A stretch of 64,000 bases of DNA from Pezizomycotina sp. ARF18. Taxonomy: Eukaryota > Ascomycota. The notes below the pieces were generated by a model that had not been told where the DNA came from, did not search any database, and was given only the letters and a program-made list of their open reading frames with translations. Both the position numbers and the translations under genes were made by a program. The DNA lies in NCBI GenBank assembly GCA_002224055.1, contig AZLU01000106.1:26461-90460 (forward strand). The letters are read 5' to 3'. Each line of letters begins with the position of its first letter. The stretch's first letter is position 1. Shown piece after piece: positions 24,601-36,709 of the stretch.

Positions 24601-27600
24601 GCATCGAAGAAGTTCGTGCTGCGCTCGATCTTTGAAACACCAAGGAGCGAAAGCCACTCAGCTTCGAGCTTAGACTCGACGTCGCCGATGTTGCTCGCCG
24701 GAACGTTGCGGACTACTTGCCTTGGAGCCGGAGCCGGAGCGGAGACAACCGGTGTTAGAGCGACTTTGTGCTTATGAACAAGGAGAGCCATCTGCTTGTG
24801 GTCGACTTGTCGCTCACGTTGGTCAGGAGCTCGTTCAGAGGAACAATCTCGGACGGGACCATATAAGCCGGAAGCAACCCCTTTAGCTCCTGCAACAGAC
24901 CGGGAATGTTCTGGATTTTCGGCGCGACGAATGCCATAAGCGACACTCCTTCGATGCGTGAACGGATGCAGCGGTAATCTTGCTCGATTTGCAGCGGAGG
25001 AGAGCGTTTTCGACTTCCTCCGGGGCGATGCGGTAGCCCCTGATCTTAACTTCGCGGTCCATCCTGCCCTGAAGGGTGAGCGTCCCGTCGGCTTCAAGCT
25101 TACCCTGTCGCCGGTGCGGTAAACTCGGACGTCTTTGTGACCGCCAGCAACGGGAACCGCTTAGCAGTCAACTCCTCGTTGCCCTTGTAGCCCATTCCAA
25201 CCTGCGGGCCAGCGACACAGACTTCTCCTTCGACGTTTGCTGGTTCGACCCGAGTGAACCGTCGTTGCAAATGAGATCGTGGTGCCCTTGGGAGGCATTG
25301 CCCAGCGACTTCAGGTTGTTCTTGGAGTTCTTAGGGTGCGCTTGGTAGGAGACAGCGATGGCGGCCTCGGTAGGGCCGTAAGAGTTTACAACATCTACCT
25401 TCTTTCGGAGGGTCTCGAGGAAGCCCTCGGGAGCTAGCTTCGCCGCCAACGCTGACTTGGCGCAAGGAGACGACCTTGCGGTCCTCTGGAAGTGTGGCAG
25501 AGCGCTCGGGGTAATTTGCATGAAGTTAACCTCGTTAGCATCGATGGCGTCAGCGAGAGACTCGCCGATGACCGGGCCTTGAGGAAAGCATAGCGTAGCG
25601 CCGATGCTCAAAGCGGATGAGTACTCGAGGACGGAGGCGTCGAAGGAAAAGGATGCAAACTGCAGAACGCGAGTACCGGCACCAACGGCAGTGAGGCAGC
25701 CCTGGCACCCCGAATGAAATAGGCAAGGTTATCATGAGAGATCATAACCGGCTTCGGGTTGCCGGTGGACCGGAGTGAAGATAATGTACGCGCATGTGTG
25801 CCTGTCGATTTCAGGAAGGCTAAGCTGAGCGACTTCATCGAGCGATTGATCGCTTAGGTCTGATGGCACAACGACGACATCCTTGAAACTCTCGGAAGGT
25901 TTTTCATCGTTAGATACAACTACGAACGGCTTAGCGTTCTCGACGATGTATTGTTTCCGCGATTCGGGAACCGAAGGGTCAACGTAGGCATAGTCGCGCC
26001 GGCTTGAAGCTGGCGACGATCCATTCCATAACATTGAACCCCTTGGACAGGTGGAGAAGACCACATCACCATCCTTAAGACCCTTGGACCTCAAAACTAT
26101 ACATCATGATAAAATTATTATTAGCACCTTGAATCAGGTTGAATGGTTTGGTATAAATGAGAGACACTTTTTTTTTTTCCGGTACTTACATTTGGCTTTA
26201 ATGGTGCTTGACAGATCCAGGTCTTGTACGACATGGATTGGCCGGCTTCAGCACTGAGCAATGCAGGGATGCCAGGATACTGATCCACCACGTGTGAAAA
26301 ACTGCTCAAGGAACGTAGCAGGAATAACTTCATCACCTTCGAGAGTGGAGAAGCAGTAGCAAGGGCAACGGCCTGCGGACCCTCCAACTCTTGATGATCA
26401 GGTCCAGACACTCCTCCTTCAGCTCGTCCATCATCTTGGCGTTGAAGGTAAGTGGGTCGTAGATGACGCCGAGGTTGGCTCGTTTTCCTCTTCGAGGAAG
26501 CAGAAGAAGAGGTCCCACACCCCCTTCGACGGGTAAAGGATATCTTGCGGCCGACCGAGCCGAGGGGAAAGCGTTACGGCAACTTTCGGTGGTTCGAAAG
26601 TCATGTAGCCGGCCTTCCGAGCGGTGCGGGACACCTGAGACATGCTGAGCCTCTCGTACTTCTTGGCCGCCGAGACGCTCTTCGATACACCCTTGACCAA
26701 GGAGGCAAAGTCTCTGCTCTCGTGATGGGGATCATTGATCGGGAGAGCGTTCGCGAACTGGCCAATGGTGTTCTCGAAGCCGCGGGACGGCCCGCGAAGG
26801 CAACGCTGACGTAAGATCGTTCGGGAAGCGGGGATGCTTCTCTTGTGTGCTACGAGGCCGATTATTGGAAACGGCGACGCGGAACCAAGAGGTTCGGTAA
26901 GCGTTTTCCCCATGCAGAGAGTTCCTATATGTCATGTCACATTAGATTTCTTGATATCATGATATATTCGGAGTTGAAAGTGGGGCAAATGTGATATAAA
27001 CGGAGGGAAATAAATAACTCAACCGCCTTGGTAAACAATCTCCAGGTTTGGATCTCACGATAGGTTTCCGAACCTAGTGACCTTGGCAACCGAGGACGGA
27101 GTCGCCGTCTTGGTCCATGAGGCTTAACGCTGCCCTCCACCTGCTTCAGCCAGAAGGAATTTCGCCTCTTGACCGTCAGCCGTTTCTTCCAAGCGCGCTC
27201 GACAGTGGGCAAGTCCAAACGGCGCGTTTCCACTTGTCGCTGAGCTGCGCTCCGATGTCACCATGAACAAGCTCTCCCATTTCAGTAGACAGCACGCTCA
27301 TGCTCTTGCCGTCGACGGCGACATGGTGTCCAACGACTAAACATCGCATCCCGCTTAACCGAGTCATAAACGACCACAAGCGGACAGGATTATCCGCCGC
27401 AAGATCAAAGGGGCGGCGAACAACTGCAGAGACAGAAAGGACGGAGCAGGGAGGAGGTCAATGTGGGAGTGGCACTGAAGGATCGTGTTCTTGAGTGCGT
27501 GCTCCTTGAGCAGTAACGCAAAGTGGATCTCAGCAACGCATGGCGACACGTTAGTCTGTTAATGGCTGTTTTATGGTACAAAATTTGTCAGCCTTTAATG

Positions 27601-28021
27601 GTTTACATGTGTTAAGTATCCCGAAGATGTGACTTACCACTTATGACTTTGCCCAAGTCGACGTCCGTGAAGCGGCACTGGAGTTGTAAGATTTGTATTG
27701 GTACGAGAGGGGTCAAGTGAATATTCAATGAATATGCCTTCCTGCGAGTGGGTGATGGGTAAGAGGCGATAACCTTCGGGTCACGTCGAAGTGGCTCGAA
27801 GAAGATGTGTCTGAGGGCCTGATAGGAAAGGCATAGAGGACGATGCTGCTTGAGATGCCATGGTAAGATGATGGAGACAGGCGTCGCCAGCAAAGCACAG
27901 TCTTCTGTAGGGATGGAATATTGAAGAGAAGAGGTTGGAGAAGGAAAAGAGAGAAGGTTTCTCTTGTGGAGAAGTGGATTACTGTACTATTATATGAGAA
28001 AACGTCAAAACGAGCGATCAA
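21607..28021 (-). CDS. NRPS-PKS hybrid synthase, C-A-T-T-KS-T-TE (frame interrupted)
   Basis: A multidomain megasynthase of about 2,000 residues that should load an amino acid, condense it with an acyl unit and act on the product with a ketosynthase. In transcript order: condensation domain about 27.9-26.44 kb (HHVAVDG near 27.32 kb; GQFANALPIND near 26.75 kb); adenylation domain about 26.39-24.8 kb (STGNPKPVMISHDNL, NSYGPTEAAIAVS, GRMDREVKIRGYRIAPEEVE) with an intron near 26.1-26.2 kb; carrier domain T1 (NFFDAGGNSL, about 24.6 kb); T2 (NFFDVGGHSLAVP, about 24.28 kb); ketosynthase about 24.03-22.82 kb with Cys in NTNCASG (23551-23553), His in EVHGSGTPIGD (23145-23147) and Asn in GNTGNTQHCSG (23016-23018); a third carrier-like segment (LRDAGLDSNGFLQL, about 22.5 kb); a thioesterase-like end (LIPPAGGSCSTF, LHLIGAS, EGTHEGSW), stop TAA at 21607-21609. 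No AT, KR or DH is seen. The frame is interrupted on the order of fifteen times; the N-terminal start is uncertain. The KS motif set is closest, from memory, to TAS1. Confidence 0.87.
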
Positions 28022-30091
28022 AGTAGCTTAAACGGCTCGGACCGTTTCTACAGATAGACTACGCTAAGTGAGAAAGTAAAGTTATACTTCAGGTGTGCTT
28101 CTGGAGGCGAACAGTGGATTCTACTTGAGAGGTTAAAGTTGTTGATGAGAGATGTGACGATTCCCTTAGAGGTAAGGCGTATGAGCGGTCTTCTTATATC
28201 TCTCAGTCGATACTCAGTATTGCGTGGGAGCGGCTTTTCTTTCCAAAAGAAAGAAGCTGATATCAAGGTTGACTAGCTCCTGTAGTCTAGGAGTTCGCTA
28301 TACACTTGTCCGTTCGTCCAGAAGGCTTAGTAGCCAAGATGTTAATAGCTAGTCACTATTCCAAAGTCGAAGACAAGAGTTGACTCCCCTGCGAGGACCC
28401 TTCTCAACACGTTCGCTCATGTCAGATTATCGCCAGGAGGTCCTTCGGTTTCTTCCCTGCATATTTCACTTGATCTCTTCACGTTTCTATGATCCAGTTA
28501 CCGATGGACATCTAGATGTCTAGGCTGAGAAGAGGAGGAAAGTTCTTCCCATGCTCCATTATACCGGATTGTAATTCATCCTAAACTCCAAATAGAAAGA
28601 AAATATTGAAATATTATCTGTGAATGTGCAGATCACTTGAAAAGGGCCAGAGGGTGTGTGATATTCCCTGGCTTTCTCGTATCCAGAGTAAAGAGAAGGA
28701 AATTTTCCTCTTCTCATACTGTATCCTCGTGTCCATCCATTTTGTCATTGGTTACCAAGATAAGTGTAGAGAACAAGCTCAAGCAGGCTCTTGACGAGGG
28801 AGACATTATTCCCTGGTAACAAGTTTGTGCGAGTGTGCATCGATATTCCGATTACTATAATTACTACATTATGGCTCTTTGAGTATACAGGATGTTGCCC
28901 GATGCAACGGTCCCTCCTGGTTAACTAGTTTTCGGTATATTTCAGCATTGGATGACCGAGAATTAGTGGAATGACCGGAGAATTAGTCGAATGACCGAAG
29001 AGTTAGCCCATGCAAGATGCCCTATAGCGATCTCCGGTAGAAAGGCACCGAGAGGACACTGCGGAAATCTTCCATACAACTTCTGTTTACTAGTAGAGTT
29101 ACCAAAGATCGGACCAGAAATCTTTCCGTTATTCTCTTAGCGTTTTGTATCACATCTATCTACCAGAATTGCTACGTAGCACCCGATTCACACCAAGAAC
29201 GAGAGATTAAAAATAAAAATATAAAATTTTGGTTTTTTAACAAGATATGGGAAACCGAGATGAAAAGCTTGAGCGCGAGTGAAATTAGCTAGCTACCCGT
29301 CGATACACCTCTTCTCCCCAATTCTCTCAGCACAGTGCGATGACGTTTCAGTAGTATCAGGTACACCCGTAGGGAGACTCGTTCCGTTTTCCAGATATGT
29401 CGCAATACTTCCTTTTAACAATAAAATAAAATTCCCGCTGATCGCAATTATAGCGAGACCGCGGAGCAATTCATTCTCTCAGTGATTTGAAAAAGACTTT
29501 TTATTAGTGGCTCAGGTTAGCTTAGCTCCGCTAAGGATTTTTTGGGAAGGAACTCGCAACTTGGCTTCGTCGATAACTTTGCTGACAGGATCTACTGTTG
29601 AAACTTCTCTTCTCAGTATGGTCGTAATTCCTTTTAATAACGTTCAGCAGATTACTTTATGGCATGAAACAGGCGGCCGATATCGCCATCTTCATCTATT
29701 TATCTTGTCTCCATATCATGTCAGCCTGCACTCGACCGAGATATCAGAAGTGAATATCTTCACTCTTGATTGTTAAAAGAGGCAGTCAGAAGCACCGCCA
29801 GGTGTTATCGAACACAATTTATAGGCGACGCCGAAACATACTGCACGATACTGATATAGGATTCACGATAGATCACTGGGCTCTCGCAATCTGTGATTGT
29901 ACAGATATTGCTGTAGGATCCTTAGATCCCAGGGTAGCTCACTACGACCGCCATGGGATTCAACATCCTGGCCAATACCAAAAGAGGTCTCGTTGGACTT
30001 GTGTAGAATATATATCTATATATCTATATACATCTAAGCATGTTGTTGTTGAAGAAACAAAGAGGCTCAGCGAGATTTTTCTGGAAAAGGG

Positions 30092-30116
30092 TTTTTTTTT
30101 TTTTTTTTTTTTTTTT
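30092..30116. repeat. T25 run
   Basis: Twenty-five consecutive T on the plus strand. Confidence 0.85.
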
Positions 30117-30493
30117 CATATCCCGCTGCAGCCCTGCAGCGAACCTTGTGCACCTGCAGACCAAACCTTGGATATCACCGACATCACCCGTGGCCACTAA
30201 CCGAGAGTAATGAATGACAGGTACAAAACCGTTTAAGACGAATTGTGGCGTTCGGGAACGGAAAAGTGTGCCGAAAATCTCCTGATAAGCAGACCAGGAG
30301 CACCTGCCGGTTTAAGGAAGACCAAGATATATCGAGAGTAAGCCGGAAAAGAGGCCCGGTCCTTGCAAGGCCATGTCGCCATGTGGATCTCAGATTATAT
30401 TATCCATTACTCCAGTATTTATCATTTTGAAATTCAATTCTTCCAAGCCTACTAGCAGTATCTAAAATGGAATAAGAACGAATGGAAGCAGCC

Positions 30494-30729
30494 AAAAAAA
30501 AAAAATAAAATAAAATAAAATAATATATATAAAAAAAATTTTAAATAAATAAATAAATAAAATAAAATAAATAAATAAAATAAAATAATAAATAAATAAA
30601 AAATAAATAAAATAAAATAAAATAAAATAAATAAAATAAATAAATAAAAAATAAATAAAATAAAATAAAATAAAATAAAAAAATAAATAAAATAAAATAA
30701 ATAAAATAAAATAAAAAAAAAATTTTTTT
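30494..30729. repeat. AAATA/AAAATA low-complexity tract
   Basis: About 236 bp made only of A and T on the plus strand, mostly irregular AAAT and AAAAT units. The long minus-strand ORF across it (Phe/Tyr/Ile/Leu only) is an artefact of composition. Confidence 0.9.
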
Positions 30730-31687
30730 CTATCTAATACCTCCACTTGCAAGGGGTGGTAATTTTTCGGAATGGAGAGACTGTCAAAATAGGATCGTGG
30801 AGACTTGCTCGTGAAGATGACTGCTACCTCAACGATGCGCTACGGCTTCGTTTTAAGATTAGTTACTTCAGTACATACATACATAAGGTAGCGGGATACA
30901 GATTATTTGCAGAGATAATATCAGACGGACTTCCTCCGAAGCCAAGCATAGCGGTAATACCAGGTAAAAACAATCCTTCCCTTATTCCCCGCTGCGAGTG
31001 ATTCCGAGGCTATCCTTGCTCTATGTATGAATCAGTAAATAAACGGACTCGTTCTATTTGACAGAGAGACCGACAGACAATGAAAGAGATTGAAAGAGAC
31101 AAAGCCGTTGTAGTAACGCGAGTAATGTTTTCGGCGCTACAGGAGGTTATCTATCTATGGTATGCCGAAGCGGACATGGGGGTATTGAAGTTTTCAATCT
31201 TGCTTCACCTTGGCTTCATCTTGAAATTGTCTCTCTGCCCATATATTGAACGCTTTGCCGACAAAAAATCTTTCATACCCGGCCAAGTAATCACACCCCT
31301 TGGACACCTTGAGGTTATATTGTAGATCACCAGTTTCCATCTGCTGGGTTGAATCCTCACTGAAGATTGCGCGTTCACAAGGTGATTTCTGAGCGCCTTT
31401 TAGTAAGCAGTTTTGACAAGATGTCCACGTAAGCCTCTAGTATTTGAGCCAATTCGACCCACTGTCCGGAAGCTTTTCTTTTTAGCCTTTCTCCCCGTAT
31501 CGAACCATACCGTCCCGTTGTTACATTGCTATTATTGTGAAGAAAAGACGAAATATTCGGACGTCCTAGGAAAGTTCCGCTTAAAGATTAGTGGTTTTTA
31601 GGCGCTGTTCTTTTTTTTTTTAGGCTCATACTTTTTCAAACAACCGCCATCACAAACTCGAATCCTCCATACTCCATACAAGATCTT

Positions 31688-33453
31688 ATGTCGGTGGAAA
31701 AGAGAACCGACCGGGGAGTCGGGGGAATCCTGCGATGGTGCCAGCTCGCGATAATGTAAGATGCTCTCTACGAATGAATCCTCTTTCCTTTGTCCCTTTA
31801 AACTAACCCAGGTTCTAGATGTGGTGCCTTTTCATAGATATCGCGAATTTGGGTATGTGCACGATTGCACTCCCAGCATTCGCGATGAGTTGGACTTCGA
31901 CGAGGAAGCTTGCAATGGGTCATGACAGCCTACGCTCTCACTGTCGTGGTTTCCTCCTGGTTGGAGGTAGCTGGGTGATATCTTTGGGTAAGTCTCACCG
32001 ACACAGAGTGCTCTCGTCGGGCAAATCATATAGTGATGAAAAACATGAGGTTAACATGGTGTAACGTTGAACAGACACCAAATTGTCATGAAAGGAGGTG
32101 TTTTCTTCTTTACCGCATTCTCCCTACAGTGCGCCCTTGTGCCCAACAAAGTCGGGTTAATCATTGGAAGGGCTCTGCAAGGCTGGGCCGCGCTTTCACA
32201 ATTCCGTGCGCGCAGGCGCACGTCCCATACCTCTTCCCGGACCCATCCAAGCGCGCCGTCGCTTTCGGCTGGTGGGGTGCGGCCGGCTCGACCGGGTTCG
32301 TCATCGGTCCGATCCTCGGAGTCTCTTCACTTCCTTCCTCGTTGGCGCTGGGTGTTCTGGTTCACGCTCATCTTCTCCGGAACCATCCTCGTGCTTTCCC
32401 TGCTCCTGCTCCGCGGCATGCCCCATGCCCACGATGGCACTAAGCAGAGGGATGTACTGAAGAGCATCGACCCGCTCGGCGTCTCCTGTCCATCCCCGTC
32501 TCATTCTCCTTATCTTCGGCCTGACCTCCGGTAACGAGTACGGATGGGGAAGCGGTGAAGTCATTGGAACACTCGTCGGTGCCGTTGTACTGTTGGTTGC
32601 TTTCGCTTTCGTCGAGATCAAAATCGCCGCGGAGCCGCTGCTGCCCCGCCACCTCTTCAGGAACAGGACGGTCGCCGTTGGTATCGGCCTAGCCGCCTGT
32701 ACCTATGCTGTCTGGCAGGGTGTAACTATTTCTTGACTTGGAACTTCAAGGTAAGACCTTTCTCATCGTTCAATGAAATATATTAATTACTGTTATAATA
32801 ATTTTTAACAATCTTCATTTTAGATTTCGGATTCACACCCCTCCAGACTGCCTCCGCTTCATCCCTCTGGGTGTACAGCCTTCGCCGTAAACATGGTCAT
32901 CCCTCAACTCCTCAACCGTCCTCACATCTTCAGCCCGCGCCTTCTCTTTTGTCTCGCTTGGGTGATCACCATCCCCGGTGTCGTCCTGATCGCTCTCCTC
33001 CGTGACAAGAACGACTACTGGCGCTACGCCTTCCCGGTATGTCCTGTACATCTGCGGTGTGGGCACCGTATATCTCGTCGCGAACGTCACCGTCGTTGGA
33101 AGCGCGAGGCTGGAAGATCAGGGCAGCGTCGCCGGCGTTTTCAACATGTCGCTGCAGGTCGGAGGTGCAGTTCTGGGTATTGCGGTCTTAACCGTCATCG
33201 ACAATGCGATCACGGATAAGGTACGGTGGTAGGAATAACGCTCACTCGAGGCTGCAGGTTATCGGGCTGCGTACTACGGTGCCATTGGTTTTGCGGTCCT
33301 TGGGCTCTGTTGTCGGTGTTCGTGGTCGCTCCTAAGCCGCCGCAGGAGACGACGCCGGCTGATGAGGAGGGTAAGGCGGGAAGCGAGAGCATCGAAGCCG
33401 ACGATACCGCAAGGAGCAGCCGTGATAAGAACGCGCCAGTAGAGGAAGCATAG
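31688..33453 (+). CDS. MFS efflux transporter (drug:H+ antiporter type)
   Basis: A plasma-membrane multi-pass exporter of the major facilitator superfamily. The ATG at 31688 gives a short hydrophilic start (MSVEKRTDRGVGGI) and is followed by a GTAAGA..CCCAG intron (about 31757-31811). Conserved parts: ANLGMCTIALPAFAMSW (TM1), a second intron from about 31986, GLIIGRALQGW (motif B), the antiporter-type motif C GSTGFVIGPILG, RWRWVFWFTLIFSGTIL, then HLFRNRTVAVG. A third intron (about 32751-32823) precedes DFGFTPLQTA. The last helices read GVGTVYLVANVTVVG, GSVAGVFNMSLQVGGAVLG, AAYYGAIGFAVLGL and a hydrophilic tail ending at 33451-33453. The family is usually 500-600 residues, and this fits. About six frame breaks. 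Motif C favours efflux over uptake. It starts 3.7 kb from the divergent NRPS-PKS, so it may export that enzyme's product (inference). Confidence 0.82.
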
Positions 33454-33882
33454 AATTTTCCGAGTGTAATAGCGAGACATCAGACCGCAATGTTCAAGCT
33501 GTTCAGTTAAACAGTAGCATTACTCTCTGGTGAAACAACCCTTCATAGATCAATAGGTTAAAGTTCAAAATCTTTCTTCTTGAAGAGCAAAATCAGACAG
33601 CTTGGGCAATTTGGTCAATAATACTTTGTAATTATATATTATCATCAACTACTATTCTAATCAGTGAAGACTTTGATCAGTTATTTAGTATGAATTTAAC
33701 GTTATCGTTCATTGCCTCAGACGCCGTGGATTTTGCAATTGCAAGACGTCTCATCCTTTAGCCAGTCTGCGTCCAAAACTTGAAATAGAAAACCTGCTTG
33801 TGGGAGAGGCATTCATGTCTTCTTCAGCACCGTTGGAGTTACAAGTCCAATGTTACTCTCCCGTCGTCCATTAAACCTCGGG
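33454..33882. other. Intergenic between convergent genes
   Basis: AT-rich, no gene or element recognised. Confidence 0.5.
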
Positions 33883-35495
33883 TCATTGGTGACGCCTTAG
33901 CCTTGTTATCCGCATCCGCCTCACTGAGCTGTGCCGCTTGCTGTGTCGTCTCGACTCATTATCATGTCCGCCGAACGTCATTATCATCAAATCCTTCTCC
34001 TTCTTTCCCTTCCGCTTTGGCTCATCCTGAATTACCGGCTCAGTGGCTTTACTTTGCTGCTCCTCCGTATAATTACCCACATTCCAACTCTCGTTCTCTT
34101 CTATAAAGTCAAGTTCTGCGCAGTGCGACATGGAAGCTTTGCGAGGACCAAGCCCGCCGATCTCCGACGCTCGATTAGCAGATGCTCTTCTATACTCCCC
34201 GCGGTCCAATCCCTCACGCAACTCTCCGGACTCCGCTCGGCTACCCGATTACCCCAGCGCTAGAAACAGGCGAGTCCTTCTTACTGCTCTTCTCCAACGG
34301 TACCGCGCCGGCCTCTACATCTTCCATAGTATTCCGCTGACGTCGCTTCTCCTTCCGCGGCCTCGCAACCGCCGGAGTATGCGCCTGAGATCTGAGATAT
34401 CGCAAGGGGAGGCAGCAAGAAATTATCACGGCAGAAGCCTGCTCCGCAGCCCCCAGCAGGCCATGAACTGGAACGTACAAGATGCGCCGACCATCGCCGT
34501 GCGTACTACGACGCAGATGATGGATATGAGGCCGAGGAGAACATGAAGCTGACGCCGCCAATTTGTGACCATGTTGCCGTTCTGGCGAGCATCGGGATGA
34601 GACAGAATGGGAGGGCGTAGACTGATGTGAGTTACAGCGGTTAGTATTATGAGGTAACTGAGCAGTCGGAGCGATGAGACTTACCGATCATGTCGGTGAT
34701 GATGTGGAACCCGACGCTGGTAACGTACGGTGTCACTGAAGACCACGATAGACAGCGATCTCGTTGGAGTAATGCCCTAGTTGATCAGGTTTCTGTTAGA
34801 CTTTTCGTTTTGAAAGGTCTCCTATTCCAATATCCACACTATTCAAAGATTCTTACCAATTCTTCCCAATCGGATAGCACCAAAATAGATTCAATCCGAG
34901 AGATAGTATAAAGCCAATAATAACGAGGACAATGGTGAAGTAGAGAGTGCGGCGGAGGTTCACCATCCTCTCGGGGAACAGTTGAGATATGTTAGGAGTA
35001 GCACCGCTTTGACCGAGTACACGACGAAGTAGTACACCCATGCAACGGCCCACGATCCCTAATCGACGGGTACCCTTGGTTAGTCCGTCACTCAGAACAA
35101 CATCCACTAAATAAGAGATAATGGTCTCCTTTCGTGTAAATACATACCTGTAGAACCAACCGCAGATGGTCTGGGTTACTAATGTAATCTTCTATCGCCG
35201 GCGGACCTTTCGCCGTGAGGACTATCTCGGGTATCCAGAGGCCGTACGCGTTGTCAATGACATCCTGGACAACATTGGCTACGAAGCAGAGCCACGCGAA
35301 TATTACGAGCGCGTCCTGGAGGTTGAAGATGCTGAGGTGGAGGATACGCAGGCGTACGTAAAGCCTCAAACCCACGAAGATCAAGGCGGCTATGAGGCAG
35401 ACGAAATCGACGATGATGGCTGTTGTTCCGTTACCTGCGTCATCGTATCGGGGATGCAGTGTAGCAAGCGTGTATTCAATAGTAATACACCGCAA
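33883..35495 (-). CDS. Fungal rhodopsin-like (SAT4/PTH11-type) integral membrane protein
   Basis: Belongs to the large fungal family of seven-helix membrane proteins annotated as rhodopsin-domain or integral membrane proteins; most have no known ligand. The N-terminus from 35495 reads MRCITIEYTLATLHPRYDDA, then TAIIVDFVCLIAALIFVGLR (helix 1), FNLQDALVIFAWLCFVANVV (helix 2, with the family's typical D-A/D-W pattern) and NAYGLW. After an intron near 35.10-35.15 kb come LFPERMVNLRRTLYFTIVLV and GLNLFWCYPIG, the characteristic F.C.P.. end of a helix. Further parts include VTSVGFHIITDMI, VYALPFCLIPMLARTAT and a hydrophilic Lys/Glu-rich tail (NVGNYTEEQQSK, EPKRKGKKEK) ending at 33883. Several frame breaks in the middle. 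It is convergent with the MFS gene. The tail assignment is less certain than the helices. Confidence 0.75.
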
Positions 35496-36709
35496 TAGTC
35501 AGGCCAGACAAAGTGGACTCGGCTGTTCCACTAAATGATCGCGAATTGTGTCGGCTGCGTTAAGATCGTGAAATCGAAAAATTTCGCAGAACCTCCAGCC
35601 TTGTAGTGAGAAAAATTGCGAGAAAGAATCTTTTATGAATCTTCCCATATCGTCGCTTACAATGAGTATTATTATTCTAGCTCGTCAATTTCACCTTCTC
35701 GCAATCTAGATTAGTCTTATCGTGAGTCTCAGCTTCTATTACCCTGTATTACCTTGTATTACTTTAGGTCGCCGACTCGGACCCGGTTAGACTCCCTACT
35801 TCAGGCAGGAAAAGAAGATTTGAACGGGACAAACAGCCACGATAGTACTATAGTCCTTGGCGTTGGGTAAGCTGATTCAGATCTGGATTATGGAAAATCC
35901 TATATTAATGACAAAAGACCCACTTTTTTTAACTGTCAACCGTTATCAGCCCTACAAATCCCGTGGACCCTGGCCCTTGAACGGTGGCGGAAACGAAGTG
36001 TGTCAACGGGGAAGTCCGGGTCATTCCACTTCGAAATGTAAATAGTGGTGTCGCTTTGCTCCGTATGCCCGATCTCCCGGGGGACCAAGCGCCCCACCCA
36101 TTGCGGCGACACCAGCCCGATTTCCCCAAGGGAAACGGGGCCTAAGCTAGACCTTATTATTATTATTACTATAATACTATCTACTATATACTATTTTTTA
36201 TAGCTACTTACTTAGCCTGCTGCCGCTGCAGCTATAATATGGTAACCGTGATTGAGGCTATTATTCTGTGGCCGCGTGGCTAACCAGTGCCGCAGTGCTA
36301 AACTACTACTACGGTATATACCGCGGAATTAACCGAATATTCAGCAGTCGAGGTGGAGGTCCTTCTTTCCTCTTCCTTTCGTCCCTGACTTCAGGGGAAA
36401 TCGGAAATCGGGTATAATACGGAAAATGTATTCGGCAGCATCAAATTCGTTTATCTTCGATTTGGCTAGGGGGTTTGTGGACCCGCAATGCCTCTGATTG
36501 ACTACCACTCTGCAGCTCATGAAAGGATTCATTCAACTACAAAGAAGTTTCCCGAATTGCGAAGGCTATCGCCGATAGGCGCGCTGGTGTATCTCAGTCG
36601 GCCCTGCTGGTATTGTGTAAGATGACATGAACAGCTTAAGAACTTCAGCAAAAATACCATACAAGCGATGTTAAGTTCTGCTTCCAGTCCAGCAACTAAG
36701 CGACAACAA
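35496..36709. other. Intergenic, mixed composition
   Basis: A GC-rich patch at 35960-36140 carries an 8-base inverted repeat (GGTGTCGC 36047-36054, GCGACACC 36106-36113), followed by an AT-rich TATTATTA patch at 36150-36200. No ORF with a domain. It might be a relic of a small transposon, but I see no terminal repeats or target duplication. Confidence 0.4.

Larger units (their letters stand above)
28022..31687. other. Gene-free stretch with simple-sequence tracts
   Basis: Separates the NRPS-PKS from the divergent MFS gene and should contain both promoters at its ends. Inside are a T25 run (30092-30116) and a 236-bp A/T low-complexity tract (30494-30729). ORFs here are short and domain-free. 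No transposon ends found. Confidence 0.5.

Noticed and set aside
22046-24635. Plus-strand ORFs of up to 265 codons across the NRPS-PKS
   Set aside because: They are shadows of the minus-strand synthase, which explains the codon pattern and motifs.
30462-30752. 96-codon minus-strand ORF rich in Phe, Tyr, Ile and Leu
   Set aside because: It lies wholly in an A/T low-complexity tract, and composition alone explains it.
36047-36113. GGTGTCGC/GCGACACC inverted repeat next to an AT-rich patch, possible MITE
   Set aside because: Arms are only 8 bases with a 51-base loop; no longer terminal repeat and no target duplication found.
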